Assembly (NCBI GenBank): GCA_017538255.1
Contig: JAFYJD010000012.1
Location: 69,714 to 133,713, forward strand
Direction: 5' to 3'
DNA from: Clostridia bacterium
GTDB lineage: Bacteria; Bacillota; Clostridia; Christensenellales; CAG-138
DNA: 64,000 nt
This document shows positions 25,314-34,674 of this stretch, piece by piece. The position numbers and the translations under genes were made by a program. How positions within the stretch are numbered: the first letter of the stretch is position 1; each line of letters begins with the position of its first letter. The notes under the pieces are model-generated. The model was not told the origin of the DNA. It worked only from the letters and a program-made list of their open reading frames with translations, and did not search any database.

Positions 25314-26075
25314 TTATTTGATGGTGTTTTTAAGGACGCCGATGCCCTCGATCTCGACTTCGACGCTGTCTCCACGCTGCATAGGCGCAATACCCTCTGG
25401 AGTGCCGGTCGCGACGATGTCGCCGGGAAGAAGCGTCATACCCTCGGTAATAAAGCAGATAAGGCTGTCGATGTCGTGTGACATAAGAGCAGTGTTGGAA
25501 CTTTGCTTGACTTCACCGTTGAGCCGTGTCTGTATATTGCTTGAATCTGCATTAAGATCGGTCTCGATATGAGGCCCGATTGGGCAGAATGTATCAAAGC
25601 CCTTACCGCGGGTCCATTGAGTGCCTTGAGCAGGCGATTTTTGGATATCGCGCGCGGTAATATCATTCAGGCACGTATAGCCCAAGATATAGTCCTTTGC
25701 CTTACCAGTTTCGACCTTGGAAGCGCGTTTGCCGATGACAACGCCGAGTTCGCCTTCAAAATCTACGCGATTGCTGATAGCGGGGTACACGACATCGTCG
25801 CCGCAGCCTACAACGCAGGTGCTGGGCTTGATAAAGAGCACGGGTTCAGGCGGCTGACCTTCGCCCATCTCATCGGCGTGAGCACGGTAGTTCTTGCCGA
25901 TGCATACGATCTTCGTGGGCTCGCAGGGAGCAAGCATCCTGACTTCCGAGACAGGGACACATTCACCGCTATACTCGATCGAAGTATAGGGCTCATGCGC
26001 GAGAAACCGCACATTTTCAACATCAAGGATCGCATATCGCGGCTCGCAGTTATACTCGCAACGGATGATCTTCAT
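25314..26075 (-). CDS. Fumarylacetoacetate hydrolase family protein
   Basis: A 253-residue metal-dependent enzyme of the FAH superfamily, which includes fumarylpyruvate hydrolases, 2-hydroxyhepta-dienedioate isomerases and oxaloacetate decarboxylases. The family core is clear: KIVCIGKNYRAHADEMG, then PVLFIKPSTCVVG, RVDFEGELGVVIGKRA (metal-binding Glu pair), GYTCLNDITARDIQ, and the end LLPGDIVATGTPEGI. The true substrate cannot be told from sequence, and no aromatic degradation genes are nearby. The ATG at 26075 has GGAAAGGAATA upstream. It starts 17 bases after clpX and is probably in the same transcript; a terminator-like hairpin follows it. Confidence 0.88.
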   Translation of the reverse strand: MKIIRCEYNCEPRYAILDVENVRFLAHEPYTSIEYSGECVPVSEVRMLAPCEPTKIVCIGKNYRAHADEMGEGQPPEPVLFIKPSTCVVGCGDDVVYPAISNRVDFEGELGVVIGKRASKVETGKAKDYILGYTCLNDITARDIQKSPAQGTQWTRGKGFDTFCPIGPHIETDLNADSSNIQTRLNGEVKQSSNTALMSHDIDSLICFITEGMTLLPGDIVATGTPEGIAPMQRGDSVEVEIEGIGVLKNTIK

Positions 26076-26092
26076 CGTATTCCTTTCCAGGA

Positions 26093-27358
26093 TCAGGCGA
26101 TCTGATCCTCGGCTTTTTCGTTGGTACTGCTGTAGAAGTACTGGGGCTCTTCCTCTTTAAGTACGGATTTATAGGTGATTACGACCTTGTCGATATCTGT
26201 ACGGGACGGGGTCTCGTACATTATCGGAAGCATAATGTCCTCGAGTATCGCTCTAAGGCCTCGAGCGCCGGTATTGCGCTTGATCGTAAGTTTTGCGATT
26301 TCCGTAAGCGCTTCGGGCTCAAAGTCAAGTTCAACATTATCCATCTCAAATAGACGCTTATACTGCTTGACAAGCGCGTTCTTAGGCGCAGTCAGAATAT
26401 TGATCATCGCCTCTTCCGTAAGCTGGTCAAGCGTTACTATGACGGGTACGCGGCCGATGAACTCGGGGATAAGTCCGAACTTCAACAGATCTTCGGGCAG
26501 TATGTCCTTGAGCGTTTGACCTATATCTTTTTCGATGTTGGACTGGATATCAGCGCCAAAACCCATATTCTTTTTGCCGGTGCGCTTTTGGATTATGCTT
26601 TCGATGCCCGCAAATGCGCCGCCGCAGATGAACAGGATATTCGTGGTGTCGATCTGGATAAAATCCTGATGTGGATGCTTCCTGCCGCCCTGAGGGGGGA
26701 CGGAAGCGACGGTGCCCTCAAGTATTTTAAGAAGCGCCTGCTGAACGCCTTCACCGGAAACATCGCGTGTGATAGAAGGGTTTTCGCTTTTTCTGGCGAT
26801 CTTGTCAATCTCGTCTATGTAGATGATGCCTTTTTGTGCGCGATCAACATCATAATCGCAAGCCTGGAGCAGTTTAAGAAGAATGTTCTCCACATCCTCG
26901 CCGACATAACCTGCCTCGGTAAGCGAAGTTGCATCGGCAACCGCAAATGGCACGTCAAGGATACGCGCAAGCGTTTCAGCAAGCAAGGTCTTTCCGCAGC
27001 CGGTGGGACCGAGCATCACGATATTGCTCTTGCCGAGTTCTGCCTCTGTCTTGGTTTTGGAAGCGTAGATGCGCTTATAATGATTGTAAACGGCAACGGC
27101 AAGCGCGCGCTTTGCGTGTTCCTGTCCGATGACGTAATCATCGAGCGCGGCGACTATCTGCTTGGGCTTGGGAAGATCCTCGATATTTTCGACGGTCTCG
27201 CTTTCGGTAACGGGGTTATCCTCGAGTATTTCACGGCATACATCGATGCATTCGTTGCAGATGTACACGCCGGGTCCTGCGAGGATACGGTCAACTTCGC
27301 TTCTGCTTTTGCCGCAGAACGAGCATTTTATGGAATCGTTTTCGGTATGTTTTGCCAT
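26093..27358 (-). CDS. clpX: ClpX, ATPase subunit of the ClpXP protease
   Basis: Unfolds tagged proteins and feeds them to ClpP. The 421 residues show an N-terminal zinc-binding domain (C-x2-C in CSFCGK, later C-x2-C in [10 protein letters not shown]), an AAA+ domain with Walker [14 protein letters not shown] (about 114-126), and Walker [13 protein letters not shown]. The pore loop [10 protein letters not shown] is present, and the RKHPHQDF region is typical of ClpX. The ClpP-contacting loop (IGF-type) lies near [10 protein letters not shown], where the motif reads MGF, a small change. It sits in tig-clpP-clpX, the usual order, with 66 bases after clpP. Confidence 0.97.
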   Translation of the reverse strand: MAKHTENDSIKCSFCGKSRSEVDRILAGPGVYICNECIDVCREILEDNPVTESETVENIEDLPKPKQIVAALDDYVIGQEHAKRALAVAVYNHYKRIYASKTKTEAELGKSNIVMLGPTGCGKTLLAETLARILDVPFAVADATSLTEAGYVGEDVENILLKLLQACDYDVDRAQKGIIYIDEIDKIARKSENPSITRDVSGEGVQQALLKILEGTVASVPPQGGRKHPHQDFIQIDTTNILFICGGAFAGIESIIQKRTGKKNMGFGADIQSNIEKDIGQTLKDILPEDLLKFGLIPEFIGRVPVIVTLDQLTEEAMINILTAPKNALVKQYKRLFEMDNVELDFEPEALTEIAKLTIKRNTGARGLRAILEDIMLPIMYETPSRTDIDKVVITYKSVLKEEEPQYFYSSTNEKAEDQIA

Positions 27359-27424
27359 ATTTTGATTCGCGCCGCCGACAGCCGGTCAACTATCGGCGAC
27401 AGGTTTCCTTTCTTTGACGGCAGA

Positions 27425-28012
27425 TCAGCGCTTTGCGGGCACTATTTCATCAATAATACCGTATGCAAGCGCTTGCTCCGCTGACATATAATTATCTCTC
27501 TCCGTATCCAGAGCGATCTGCTCAACGGGTTTTCCTGTGCGCAAAGCAAGGATCTCGTTGAGTTTTTCGCGGGTGCGGAGTATCAACTCGGCCTGGATCT
27601 TAATGTCGCTCGCCTGGCCGTGCGCTCCTCCCGAAGGCTGGTGGATCATTATCTCGCTGTTTGGGAGCGCCTTGCGTTTTCCCTTTGCGCCTGCTGCAAG
27701 CAGAAAAGCGCCCATCGACGCGGCCATACCCACGCAAATTGTGGATACCTCGCAGCGGATGTACTGCATAGTATCGTAGATTGCCATACCAGCAGTCACG
27801 CTGCCGCCGGGGGAATTGATGTAGAGGTAGATGTCCTTATCGGGATCGTCCGCCTCGAGGAAGAGCATCTGAGCGATAATAACGTTTGCTTCTTCGTCGG
27901 TAACGGGGGAGCCGAGGAAAATTATCCTATCCTTAAGAAGGCGAGAATAGATATCGTAAGTCCTTTCGCCTTTATTGGTTTGTTCAATAACATAGGGGAT
28001 AAGTCCGGGCAT
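27425..28012 (-). CDS. clpP: ClpP protease subunit
   Basis: Serine protease that forms a two-ring barrel and works with ClpX or other ATPases. The 195-residue product starts [20 protein letters not shown]; the ATG at 28012 has CAGGAGG seven bases before it, so an upstream in-frame start is rejected. The catalytic triad is visible: Ser in [11 protein letters not shown], His in MIHQPSGG, and Asp in [10 protein letters not shown]. The hydrophobic N-terminal loop and the [12 protein letters not shown] strand are standard. It lies 22 bases after tig. Confidence 0.97.
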   Translation of the reverse strand: MPGLIPYVIEQTNKGERTYDIYSRLLKDRIIFLGSPVTDEEANVIIAQMLFLEADDPDKDIYLYINSPGGSVTAGMAIYDTMQYIRCEVSTICVGMAASMGAFLLAAGAKGKRKALPNSEIMIHQPSGGAHGQASDIKIQAELILRTREKLNEILALRTGKPVEQIALDTERDNYMSAEQALAYGIIDEIVPAKR

Positions 28013-28034
28013 ATTGACCTCCTGTAAACTAAGT

Positions 28035-29321
28035 TTATTTCGCCTCAACGGAGTTTTCTACAAGGAATCGAACGAGCGCCTCGTAGAGCGCGTTGGAAGC
28101 ATAGCGCATACGGTTCTTTTCAAGTTCGGAATTGATCTTTTCATCATCCCAATGCTCGCGGCGCGCGGCGTCGGAGTTCTTGATCGCGGTGATAAAGTCC
28201 CGATCCTGAGGCTCGATTTTTTCGTCGTCTATGATTTTGAAAAGCACATACTGAGCCTTGAGGTTGCGTTGTGCACCCTCATAGTAATCCTTGCGGACAT
28301 CTTCAATGTTCATATTGGCATACTGAAGATAACCTTCGAGATTTGTACCGAACTGTTTGAGTTGATCGTCGAAACGATGGAGCTGAACATTCACTTCCTC
28401 GTTGAGGATGTCCTCGTGAATCTCGACTTCGGCGTTGTCGATCGCCTTCTGGACGATCGCGTTCACACGATCAAACTCGGCACGTTCCTTTGCGGCCTTT
28501 TCGAGTTCCGCACGGACATTCGATTTGTATGCGTCAACGGTATCGAACTCGGAAGTGTCCTTAACAAAGTCGTCGTCGAGTTCGGGAACTACATCGGTGC
28601 TGATGGAATGCACCGTTACCTTGAAGATGACGTCTTTTCCTGCAAGATTCTCGGCCTGATAGTCCTCGGGGAAAGTAACGTTGAGATCGCATGTTTCGCC
28701 GATATTCATACCTATCATCTGCTCTTCAAAGCCGGGGATGAAGGTGTGAGAGCCGATCTTGAGAGAATAGTTCTCGGCGGTGCCGCCCTCAAACTGTTCA
28801 TCGTCAAGGAAGCCGGCAAAATCGAGCACTACGGTGTCGCCCTCCTGAACGGGGCGCTCAACGTTTTCGGTCGTCGCGACCGCTTCGCGGCGACGAAGTA
28901 TATCCTTATCGACATCCTCATCCGTAACATTATACTCAGCCTTCGGGGCATCTATACCCTTGTACTGACCGAGTTTGACCTCGGGGCGAACGACGACTTC
29001 TGCGATGATATCAACGCCGTTTTCTTCTGAAACGGAAGTAAACTCGATATGGGGCTGAAGTTCAGGGACGATATTATGCTCGGTGATCGCATTGGAATAG
29101 ACCTGCTGTACGCAGCGGTCAAGTTCATCCTCCCAGAAGATCTCGGTACCGTAGAGCTGCTCGAGTTTCTTGCGGGGGGCTTTGCCCTTGCGGAAACCGG
29201 GAACATTGTAACGGGAGCCAAGGCGGCGATATGCGCTTTCGAGCGCGTTTACATAATCTTCAGCGGGAATGTGCAGACCAAGTCTTGCTTTTCCGTTTTC
29301 GATCTTAATGAGTTCAGACAT
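28035..29321 (-). CDS. tig: Trigger factor
   Basis: Ribosome-bound chaperone that meets nascent chains at the exit tunnel. The 428 residues hold the ribosome-binding N-terminal domain (the [17 protein letters not shown] loop, about 43-59), a FKBP-type prolyl isomerase domain (about 150-245, with [21 protein letters not shown]), and a helical C-terminal arm domain. It leads the tig-clpP-clpX operon, with a sigma-A promoter about 80 bases upstream of its ATG, and has a GAGG-containing site (CGGAGGAAAATATG). Confidence 0.97.
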   Translation of the reverse strand: MSELIKIENGKARLGLHIPAEDYVNALESAYRRLGSRYNVPGFRKGKAPRKKLEQLYGTEIFWEDELDRCVQQVYSNAITEHNIVPELQPHIEFTSVSEENGVDIIAEVVVRPEVKLGQYKGIDAPKAEYNVTDEDVDKDILRRREAVATTENVERPVQEGDTVVLDFAGFLDDEQFEGGTAENYSLKIGSHTFIPGFEEQMIGMNIGETCDLNVTFPEDYQAENLAGKDVIFKVTVHSISTDVVPELDDDFVKDTSEFDTVDAYKSNVRAELEKAAKERAEFDRVNAIVQKAIDNAEVEIHEDILNEEVNVQLHRFDDQLKQFGTNLEGYLQYANMNIEDVRKDYYEGAQRNLKAQYVLFKIIDDEKIEPQDRDFITAIKNSDAARREHWDDEKINSELEKNRMRYASNALYEALVRFLVENSVEAK

Positions 29322-29401
29322 ATTTTCCTCCGTGTGCTGTTCGGCATCTGCCGAATGATGATCGGATCAAACTCTTCGGTCAAGAGTATCCACAATGATA
29401 A

Positions 29402-29430
29402 ATTATACCATAAACAGCGGCAGGTGTAAA
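29402..29430 (-). promoter_or_regulatory. Sigma-A promoter of tig-clpP-clpX
   Basis: TTTACA (29430-29425), 17 bases, TATAAT (29407-29402) on the minus strand. Confidence 0.7.
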
Positions 29431-29488
29431 CAGCAAAATCGCAATATACTAAACAATTTTATGTGCAGACTATATAACAAAATCAGTA

Positions 29489-29517
29489 TTGACTTAACTG
29501 TTTCTTCGGTATATCAT
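29489..29517 (+). promoter_or_regulatory. Promoter of the macro-domain gene
   Basis: TTGACT (29489-29494), 17 bases, TATCAT (29512-29517). The transcript would start near 29524, leaving about 20 bases that hold the AAGGAGGTGAT ribosome site. Confidence 0.6.
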
Positions 29518-29543
29518 TGAAGCGTATCAAGGAGGTGATTGAT

Positions 29544-30605
29544 TTGCCTTTTTTCATCGTCAAAAACGATATAACCAAAATGAAAGTTGACGCGATCGTC
29601 AACGCCGCGAACAGATCCCTGCTCGGCGGCGGGGGAGTCGACTGTGCGATACACCGCGCTGCCGGACAAAAGCTGCTTGAGGAATGCCGGACGCTTGGCG
29701 GTTGTGAAGCCGGCGAGGCCAAATTGACGCTAGGCTATGATCTGCCCGCGAAATATGTTATCCACACGGTTGGCCCCATCTGGCATAACGGACTGTATTC
29801 GGAAAAGGAAATACTTTATTCCTGCTACGAAAACTCGCTTTACCTTGCAAGATCGAAGGGCGTTGAGAGCATCGCGTTTCCGCTGATTTCCGCGGGTGCT
29901 TACGGCTACCCGCGCGATAAGGCCATCTCCGTTGCCGAAAAGGCCATAAAGGATTTTTTGGCAGAGAACGATATGACCGTCTATCTCGTGCTTTTCGACG
30001 GCACATCGTACGCGTTCAGTAAAAAGCGCTTTGATGAACTCCGCGATTATATCGGCGACCGCTACGCCGAAGAGCACAAAGAGAGCATAAGCACGCTGTA
30101 TCGGCGTAAGTTCAGAGCAAAGCAGCGCGCTGCGCTCGATCTATGCACCAATGCCGAACCCTCATTCGGCAACTCCTCCGCATCTGTTGATATAATGCCC
30201 GAGATGTGCGACGCTGAAGCCTTGATCGATTATTCCGGCATCAGCAAGAAGATAGACGAGATGCTCGACGAGAGTTTCAGCGAAATGCTGCTTAGGAAGA
30301 TCGACGAGCGTGGGATGACCGATTCCGCGTGCTACAAAAAGGCGAATATCGACCGAAAACTATTCTCAAAGATACGCTCATACAGACTTTACAGGCCTAG
30401 TAAAGCGACCGCGATCGCGTTTGCCGTTGCGCTTGAACTCGATCTGAACGAGACTGCAAATATGCTCAAAAAGGCAGGATACGCGCTTTCGCATTCAAAT
30501 AAGTTCGATCTTATTATAGAATACTTTATCGAACGAGGCATCTATGATGTTTACGAGATAAATGAGGCGCTGTTTGCATTCGATCAGCAACTGCTGGGAG
30601 CATAA
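29544..30605 (+). CDS. Macro-domain protein with a C-terminal helical domain
   Basis: Residues 1-165 form a macro domain, which binds ADP-ribose and may remove it or its acetyl ester: PFFIVKNDITKMKVDAIVNAAN, GGGGVDCAIHRAAG and the loop FPLISAGAYGYP are all present. After a linker there is a helical domain (about 230-350) with the segment YKKANIDRKLFSKIRSYRLY and then SKATAIAFAVALELDLNET, a pattern like a small helix-turn-helix. This two-part layout occurs in other Firmicutes, role unknown. The start is the TTG at 29544, placed eight bases after AAGGAGG and giving the normal MPFxIVxND beginning; upstream starts overlap the ribosome site. Next gene is a VWA protein. Confidence 0.82.
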   Translation: MPFFIVKNDITKMKVDAIVNAANRSLLGGGGVDCAIHRAAGQKLLEECRTLGGCEAGEAKLTLGYDLPAKYVIHTVGPIWHNGLYSEKEILYSCYENSLYLARSKGVESIAFPLISAGAYGYPRDKAISVAEKAIKDFLAENDMTVYLVLFDGTSYAFSKKRFDELRDYIGDRYAEEHKESISTLYRRKFRAKQRAALDLCTNAEPSFGNSSASVDIMPEMCDAEALIDYSGISKKIDEMLDESFSEMLLRKIDERGMTDSACYKKANIDRKLFSKIRSYRLYRPSKATAIAFAVALELDLNETANMLKKAGYALSHSNKFDLIIEYFIERGIYDVYEINEALFAFDQQLLGA

Positions 30606-30628
30606 GACATAATCTATTTATCTTCTAC

Positions 30629-30659
30629 ACCCGCTGAAATAACCCGCAGCGGGTTTTTT
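30629..30659 (+). terminator. Terminator of the macro-domain gene
   Basis: ACCCGCT (30629-30635) pairs with AGCGGGT (30648-30654), followed by six T. An alternative shorter hairpin uses the internal ACCCGC copy. Confidence 0.65.
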
Positions 30660-30752
30660 GTCGCTTTTCAAGCGACCAAATATTGGTTTTTGGCTGTTAT
30701 AATCGGTGCGCAGGGTGAAAAACACCCAAATCAGAAAGTGAGGTTAAAAGCT

Positions 30753-31397
30753 ATGAAAAAGAATTTGACAGAGATCGTATTCATCCTTGACCGCAGCGGC
30801 TCTATGAGCGGGCTGGAGGGCGACACCATCGGCGGCTTCAACTCGATGATAGAGAAACAGCGCAGAGAGGACGGCGAGGCGCTTGTTTCCACAGTGCTAT
30901 TTGACGGCGTAAGCGAAGTTATCCACGACAGAGTACCGCTTGACAGTATTGCGAAGATGACCGAAAAGGACTACTATGTTCGCGGCTGCACAGCGCTTCT
31001 CGACGCGATGGGCGGGGCGATAAAGCACATTTCAAACGTTCACAAGTACATCCGCGACGAGGATGTGCCGGAGCAGACAATTTTCATAATCACGACAGAC
31101 GGTATGGAGAATGCAAGTCATGAGTACACATCGGAAAAGGTTAAAAAACTTGTCGAAGAGAAGAAAAAACTAGGCTGGGAGTTTATCTTCCTTGGCGCAA
31201 ATATCGATGCTGTGGGAACAGCAAAACACTATGGCATCAACGAAGACAGGGCAGTAAATTACTGTTGTGACAGCGTCGGTACCGCGCTAAACTTCTCGGT
31301 AATGAACGAGGCTATATCAACCGTCCGTTCAAAGAAGCGACTTGATAAAAACTGGAAAAAGAGCATAGAGGCCGATTTTGAAAAACGCTGCAAGTGA
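30753..31397 (+). CDS. VWA-domain protein
   Basis: A 214-residue soluble protein that is nearly all one von Willebrand factor A domain. The MIDAS metal site is complete: D13-R-S-G-S17 (FILDRSGSMSG), a Thr in GCTALLDAMG, and Asp in ITTDGMENASHE. There is no signal peptide or membrane helix, so it acts inside the cell, perhaps in a protein complex; TerY-like and other stress proteins share this form. I chose the ATG at 30753 with GTGAGG upstream. A TATAAT at 30698-30703 may be its -10 box, without a clear -35. It follows the macro gene but is separated by a terminator. Confidence 0.82.
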   Translation: MKKNLTEIVFILDRSGSMSGLEGDTIGGFNSMIEKQRREDGEALVSTVLFDGVSEVIHDRVPLDSIAKMTEKDYYVRGCTALLDAMGGAIKHISNVHKYIRDEDVPEQTIFIITTDGMENASHEYTSEKVKKLVEEKKKLGWEFIFLGANIDAVGTAKHYGINEDRAVNYCCDSVGTALNFSVMNEAISTVRSKKRLDKNWKKSIEADFEKRCK

Positions 31398-31450
31398 TTT
31401 TAAATCAATGTAAAAGCGCAGATAAGGGCGTATCCGCATAAGGAGATACA

Positions 31451-31544
31451 GGTTTTCAGCCGAAACACCCTTTCATCAATGAAAAATCCGCTAATACATA
31501 TGTATTAGCGGATTTTCATTATGCTTGATATTCGGCCGAAAACC
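31451..31544. repeat. Nested 94-base palindrome between convergent genes
   Basis: Outer arms of 14 bases (31451-31464 and 31531-31544) match with one G-U-type difference. Inside lies a longer near-perfect inverted repeat centred at about 31500/31501 (AATCCGCTAATACAT with ATGTATTAGCGGATT, extended by AATGAAA/TTTTCATT with one bulge). The core can act as a terminator for both neighbours (T-rich on each side); the outer arms go beyond what a terminator needs. Confidence 0.75.
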
Positions 31545-31550
31545 GCGTAT

Positions 31551-32327
31551 TTACATTTTGCGAACAAACAGTTGATACTTTTTCCTGTCTATACCGTATG
31601 CAATGTATTTTTGTCCGCGATGCATCCGTGTATTAACGCCGTTCTGATACGGATACGCTTCAATGAATAACTTTCTGCCGTTTAAGTATGCAATGCCGCT
31701 GATGTTTTCGTCTCCTATACGCCTTTTCCAAGTCGAGTTGGGATACAGTTTGGGGAAAGGATTAGGGATCTCTGCAAAATACTGATTGTTCGATTCTTCT
31801 TGAGTCTGTTCAGATTCAACGCTTTTGCGTTTATCTTCAACAATGCTTCCATAGAACAGTTCACGCGCTTGGCTCAGTATCCTTCCGGTAATGGGGGAGC
31901 GCCCGGATATGTCTTTGACCTCGATTTCAGAGCATTCTGCAACGTTAAGCATATCATCTGCGCGTTTGTTGCTATGCAGATTCTGCGATCGCTTCTGCGA
32001 GAGAGCGAGTCGTATCCGCTCACGATACCCCTCCGCTTGGGCTCTGTTTAACGAAACGTATCCTTCAGAAATCACCATGCCATCGCTGTTTGCCAACGCA
32101 AAACCCTTTACACCTGTTATGTCGGCAGTTCCATTCTGTGCATTCGGGTCGATATCGACAAACATCAGCCCTGCATCCGAAACAAGCACAGTGAATGAGT
32201 CTTTGATTGCTTCAGCACGCAATTTCACGGACTTCATCAACCGCAGTTCATATTCTGTGCGGCTGTTTCGCTCATTGAGTTTGACAGAGCCTTTGATATC
32301 GCCGTTAAGCGCAATTGTTTTGATCAT
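31551..32327 (-). CDS. Uncharacterised two-part protein of unknown function
   Basis: A 258-residue soluble protein, not recognised. The N-terminal half (about 1-95) is beta-rich and begins MIKTIALNGDIKGSVKLNE; the middle (110-175) is charged and probably flexible; the C-terminal 70 residues are a compact segment beginning NPFPKLYPNSTWKRRIGDENISG and rich in aromatic residues (about ten Tyr). The C-terminal pattern of Phe-Pro, Asn-Ser-x-Trp-x-Arg and a late Gly-x-Tyr resembles conserved hypothetical proteins of spore formers, but this is from memory and not firm. GGGGGTG lies five bases before the ATG. No signal peptide or membrane helix. Confidence 0.65.
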   Translation of the reverse strand: MIKTIALNGDIKGSVKLNERNSRTEYELRLMKSVKLRAEAIKDSFTVLVSDAGLMFVDIDPNAQNGTADITGVKGFALANSDGMVISEGYVSLNRAQAEGYRERIRLALSQKRSQNLHSNKRADDMLNVAECSEIEVKDISGRSPITGRILSQARELFYGSIVEDKRKSVESEQTQEESNNQYFAEIPNPFPKLYPNSTWKRRIGDENISGIAYLNGRKLFIEAYPYQNGVNTRMHRGQKYIAYGIDRKKYQLFVRKM

Positions 32328-32451
32328 AGCGCACCCCCATTTAAACTTATGCCGAAAAGCGTGTAATGTTGACGGAGTTTTGATGAATTACCTGTCATCT
32401 TTTGACAGTATTGTAAATACTATAAACCAAAACCGAAAAGGGGGCAGAATT

Positions 32452-32709
32452 ATGTCAAACACAACATTTTCCGAACTCAGAGAAAAGGAGATAATAAATA
32501 TTTGCGACGGAGCGCGGCTAGGAACTATATGCGACCTTGAACTCGATGATTGCACGGGGCTTATCTGTTCGATAGTTGTGCCCGGTCCCGCGCGTATGCT
32601 TGGCCTTATAAAGAATTCCGAGGAACTTGTCATCCCGTTTTGCAAGATACAGAAGATAGGCGATGATGTCATCCTCGTCGATATAAACGATTTGAAGCGA
32701 ATAGAGTGA
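32452..32709 (+). CDS. YlmC/YmxH-family sporulation protein (PRC-barrel-like)
   Basis: An 85-residue protein of the YlmC/YmxH group, small PRC-barrel-like proteins linked with sporulation. The family pattern shows in FSELREKEIINICDGARLG, then DLELDDCTGLICSIVVPGP and the end VIPFCKIQKIGDDVILVDI. The ATG at 32452 has AAAGGGGGC in front; the longer in-frame reading to 31891 runs antisense through the previous gene and is not real. TTGACA (32402-32407) lies upstream but its spacing to TATAAA (32421) is too short for a normal promoter. Confidence 0.87.
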   Translation: MSNTTFSELREKEIINICDGARLGTICDLELDDCTGLICSIVVPGPARMLGLIKNSEELVIPFCKIQKIGDDVILVDINDLKRIE

Positions 32710-32771
32710 TCTGTCTTGCAAATATCGCTTCCAAATGGTATCATATAAACAATATGTATTTGGGGGCAAAC

Positions 32772-34040
32772 ATGATCTCAAATAACAAACTCGATCCAAA
32801 ATACATCGATGTGCTTGACGGCATTCGCGCCTTGAGTGTTATTATCGTGCTTATTTTCCATTTTTGGCAGCAGACTTGGATATTTCCTAATATTCGAACG
32901 CCTTTTCTGCGGTTCTTGAAGATCGAAAGCATCGATTTTACGAATCTTGCGACGATGGGCTATCTGTTTGTCGATATGCTCGTTTTGTTGAGCGGTTTTT
33001 TGCTGTTTCTGCCGGTTATGAGGCAAGTTTTCCTTGACGACTCTCGCCTCGATGTTCGTCTCTATATCAAAAAACGCATAGCGAGAATACTTCCGAGTTA
33101 TTATTTTGCGGTACTCTTTGTCTTCTTTGTTTTCGCGCTGCCGTCCGGACAGTATGCCTCAAAAGAGATCGCCTACAAGGATCTGATAACGCACCTGACC
33201 TTTACTCAAACGCTGTTTGTTCAAACCCATCTGCAAACAAAATGTGGCGCCGTCCTCTGGACGGTAGCTGTTGAGGTTTGGTTCTATATCATTTTCCCCT
33301 TCATTGCAAGATTGATCGAAAAGCGCGATTGCCTTACGAAACAGAAGTCCATAATCACATCTATAAGTATAATTATGATGCTGTTTATATCAATGCATCT
33401 TATTACAGTTTACTGGGATAAGGCATTTGTCAACAGACCAAACGCCTATGTGGCAATGTACATAAACCAATTGCCCGCCTTTATGGGCACTTACGCAAAC
33501 GGTATGCTCGGCGCGATGCTCTATGTTCTCGCAGTTATGTATCTCGACCGCAGCCGCGCCGTATCGATCGTTGCGACCATACTTTCGGTATTGTGCTTAT
33601 TCTACATCATAACGCTTATAAAGGACTGTGAGCGGCTTCCCGCAAACGGCAAACAGTTCTGGCAGGTCTCAAAACGCTGGCTCTGGACAGGTAGTTTTAC
33701 CGTATTCATACTATCGAGCGCAATGTCCGCGCGCTGGTTCAGGGCTTTGCTTTCTAACCCGGTTATGCGCTTCTTGAGCAGGATATCGTTCAATCTCTAT
33801 ATTTGGCATCAATGGCTTGCTGTACAGATCAAATACGAATGGCGCATTCCCGCTTGGACGGGTGAAGTTCCTCCGAATCAAACGGGTGATAGGGTATGGA
33901 TGAACAAATATGCCCTCATTATAACCGCAGCGGCGTTCATCGTCGCGACACTCTTCACTTATTTGATCGAAAGACCCGCTTCGGATATCATCCTCGGCAA
34001 GCGAACATTCGTTTTTAAGAAAAGTTCAAAGACTCAATAG
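32772..34040 (+). CDS. Acyltransferase family 3 membrane protein (OafA-like)
   Basis: A 422-residue membrane enzyme with about ten helices, of the acyltransferase-3 family, which O-acetylates surface sugars or peptidoglycan. The N-terminal motif DVLDGIRALSVIIVLIFHFW carries the conserved His; further along come the RLYIKKR-type basic loop (DVRLYIKKRIARILPSYYFAV) and KCGAVLWTVAVEVWFYIIFP with the conserved W-T/S-x-x-V/E-x-x-F/W pattern. The start at 32772 follows GGGGGCAAAC; earlier in-frame starts have no site. It stands 62 bases after the ylmC-like gene and ends at a strong terminator. Substrate unknown. Confidence 0.85.
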   Translation: MISNNKLDPKYIDVLDGIRALSVIIVLIFHFWQQTWIFPNIRTPFLRFLKIESIDFTNLATMGYLFVDMLVLLSGFLLFLPVMRQVFLDDSRLDVRLYIKKRIARILPSYYFAVLFVFFVFALPSGQYASKEIAYKDLITHLTFTQTLFVQTHLQTKCGAVLWTVAVEVWFYIIFPFIARLIEKRDCLTKQKSIITSISIIMMLFISMHLITVYWDKAFVNRPNAYVAMYINQLPAFMGTYANGMLGAMLYVLAVMYLDRSRAVSIVATILSVLCLFYIITLIKDCERLPANGKQFWQVSKRWLWTGSFTVFILSSAMSARWFRALLSNPVMRFLSRISFNLYIWHQWLAVQIKYEWRIPAWTGEVPPNQTGDRVWMNKYALIITAAAFIVATLFTYLIERPASDIILGKRTFVFKKSSKTQ

Positions 34041-34058
34041 TCAAACTTTAACCAACAA

Positions 34059-34084
34059 AAAAGCATCGGATAACCGATGCTTTT
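34059..34084. terminator. Bidirectional terminator after the acyltransferase gene
   Basis: Perfect eleven-pair stem AAAAGCATCGG / CCGATGCTTTT with a four-base loop, between convergent genes. Confidence 0.85.
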
Positions 34085-34101
34085 AATTCGGTGTTATGCC
34101 A

Positions 34102-34497
34102 TCAGCAGCCGCAGAACGAATCAATAAAACCGCCGATCACGGGAAGATCGCACTTTTTGCCATTAAATGCGGCAACCGCGGACAATACAAGGTAAACAAT
34201 AGCGGGAATATTTACCAGCCAGAAAAGGAGCGTAAAGAGCCAAAATTGGATCAGATTGACAAGAATCAGACGCAGAACAAGCAACAGCACAAGCGCAATA
34301 ACCGAAATGGCAAGCGCACGGCGCACAAAAGGATTCTTATCGAGGAAGAAGAACACTACGGCCGCGATAATGGGAACGATGAAACTTGCCCAATAGATAC
34401 CGCCCCATAAACAGTCAACAGCCGCGACGATAAAGATGATTCCCGCAAGAATGTTAGCATTAAGCGGTTTGATGAGAGTGGATTTGCCGTTGTCCAT
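34102..34497 (-). CDS. Small membrane protein (DUF4870-like layout)
   Basis: A 131-residue protein with four or five hydrophobic segments and an end GGFIDSFCGC with two cysteines. Its layout (two N-terminal helices, a short basic loop NPFVRR, then two further helices and a short tail) is like small Tic20/DUF4870-type membrane proteins, but I do not claim the family. The ATG at 34497 has GGAGG seven bases upstream; the longer in-frame start at 34575 has no site. It lies alone between terminators. Confidence 0.7.
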   Translation of the reverse strand: MDNGKSTLIKPLNANILAGIIFIVAAVDCLWGGIYWASFIVPIIAAVVFFFLDKNPFVRRALAISVIALVLLLVLRLILVNLIQFWLFTLLFWLVNIPAIVYLVLSAVAAFNGKKCDLPVIGGFIDSFCGC

Positions 34498-34674
34498 AAA
34501 AGCACCTCCAAAAGGTTTTTTATTTGATATTGAGCAAATACATAGCGTATTTGCCTTAATATCATCGTAATCCATTATATTATTATTTTAACTCAAATGC
34601 AATAGCCAAGTTCGACATTAAAGGCTGTTAATAATAAAAGCCCGACTTTTTGACGCCGGACTTAGAGTTTTTAA

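Noticed and set aside
26516..27484. A 322-codon open frame on the plus strand
   Set aside because: Antisense to clpX with no ribosome site; a shadow of the real gene.
28014..29030. A 338-codon open frame on the plus strand
   Set aside because: Antisense to tig; a shadow of the real gene.
31891..32451. An N-terminal extension of the ylmC-like protein
   Set aside because: It is antisense to the preceding gene and the ATG at 32452 has AAAGGGGG before it.
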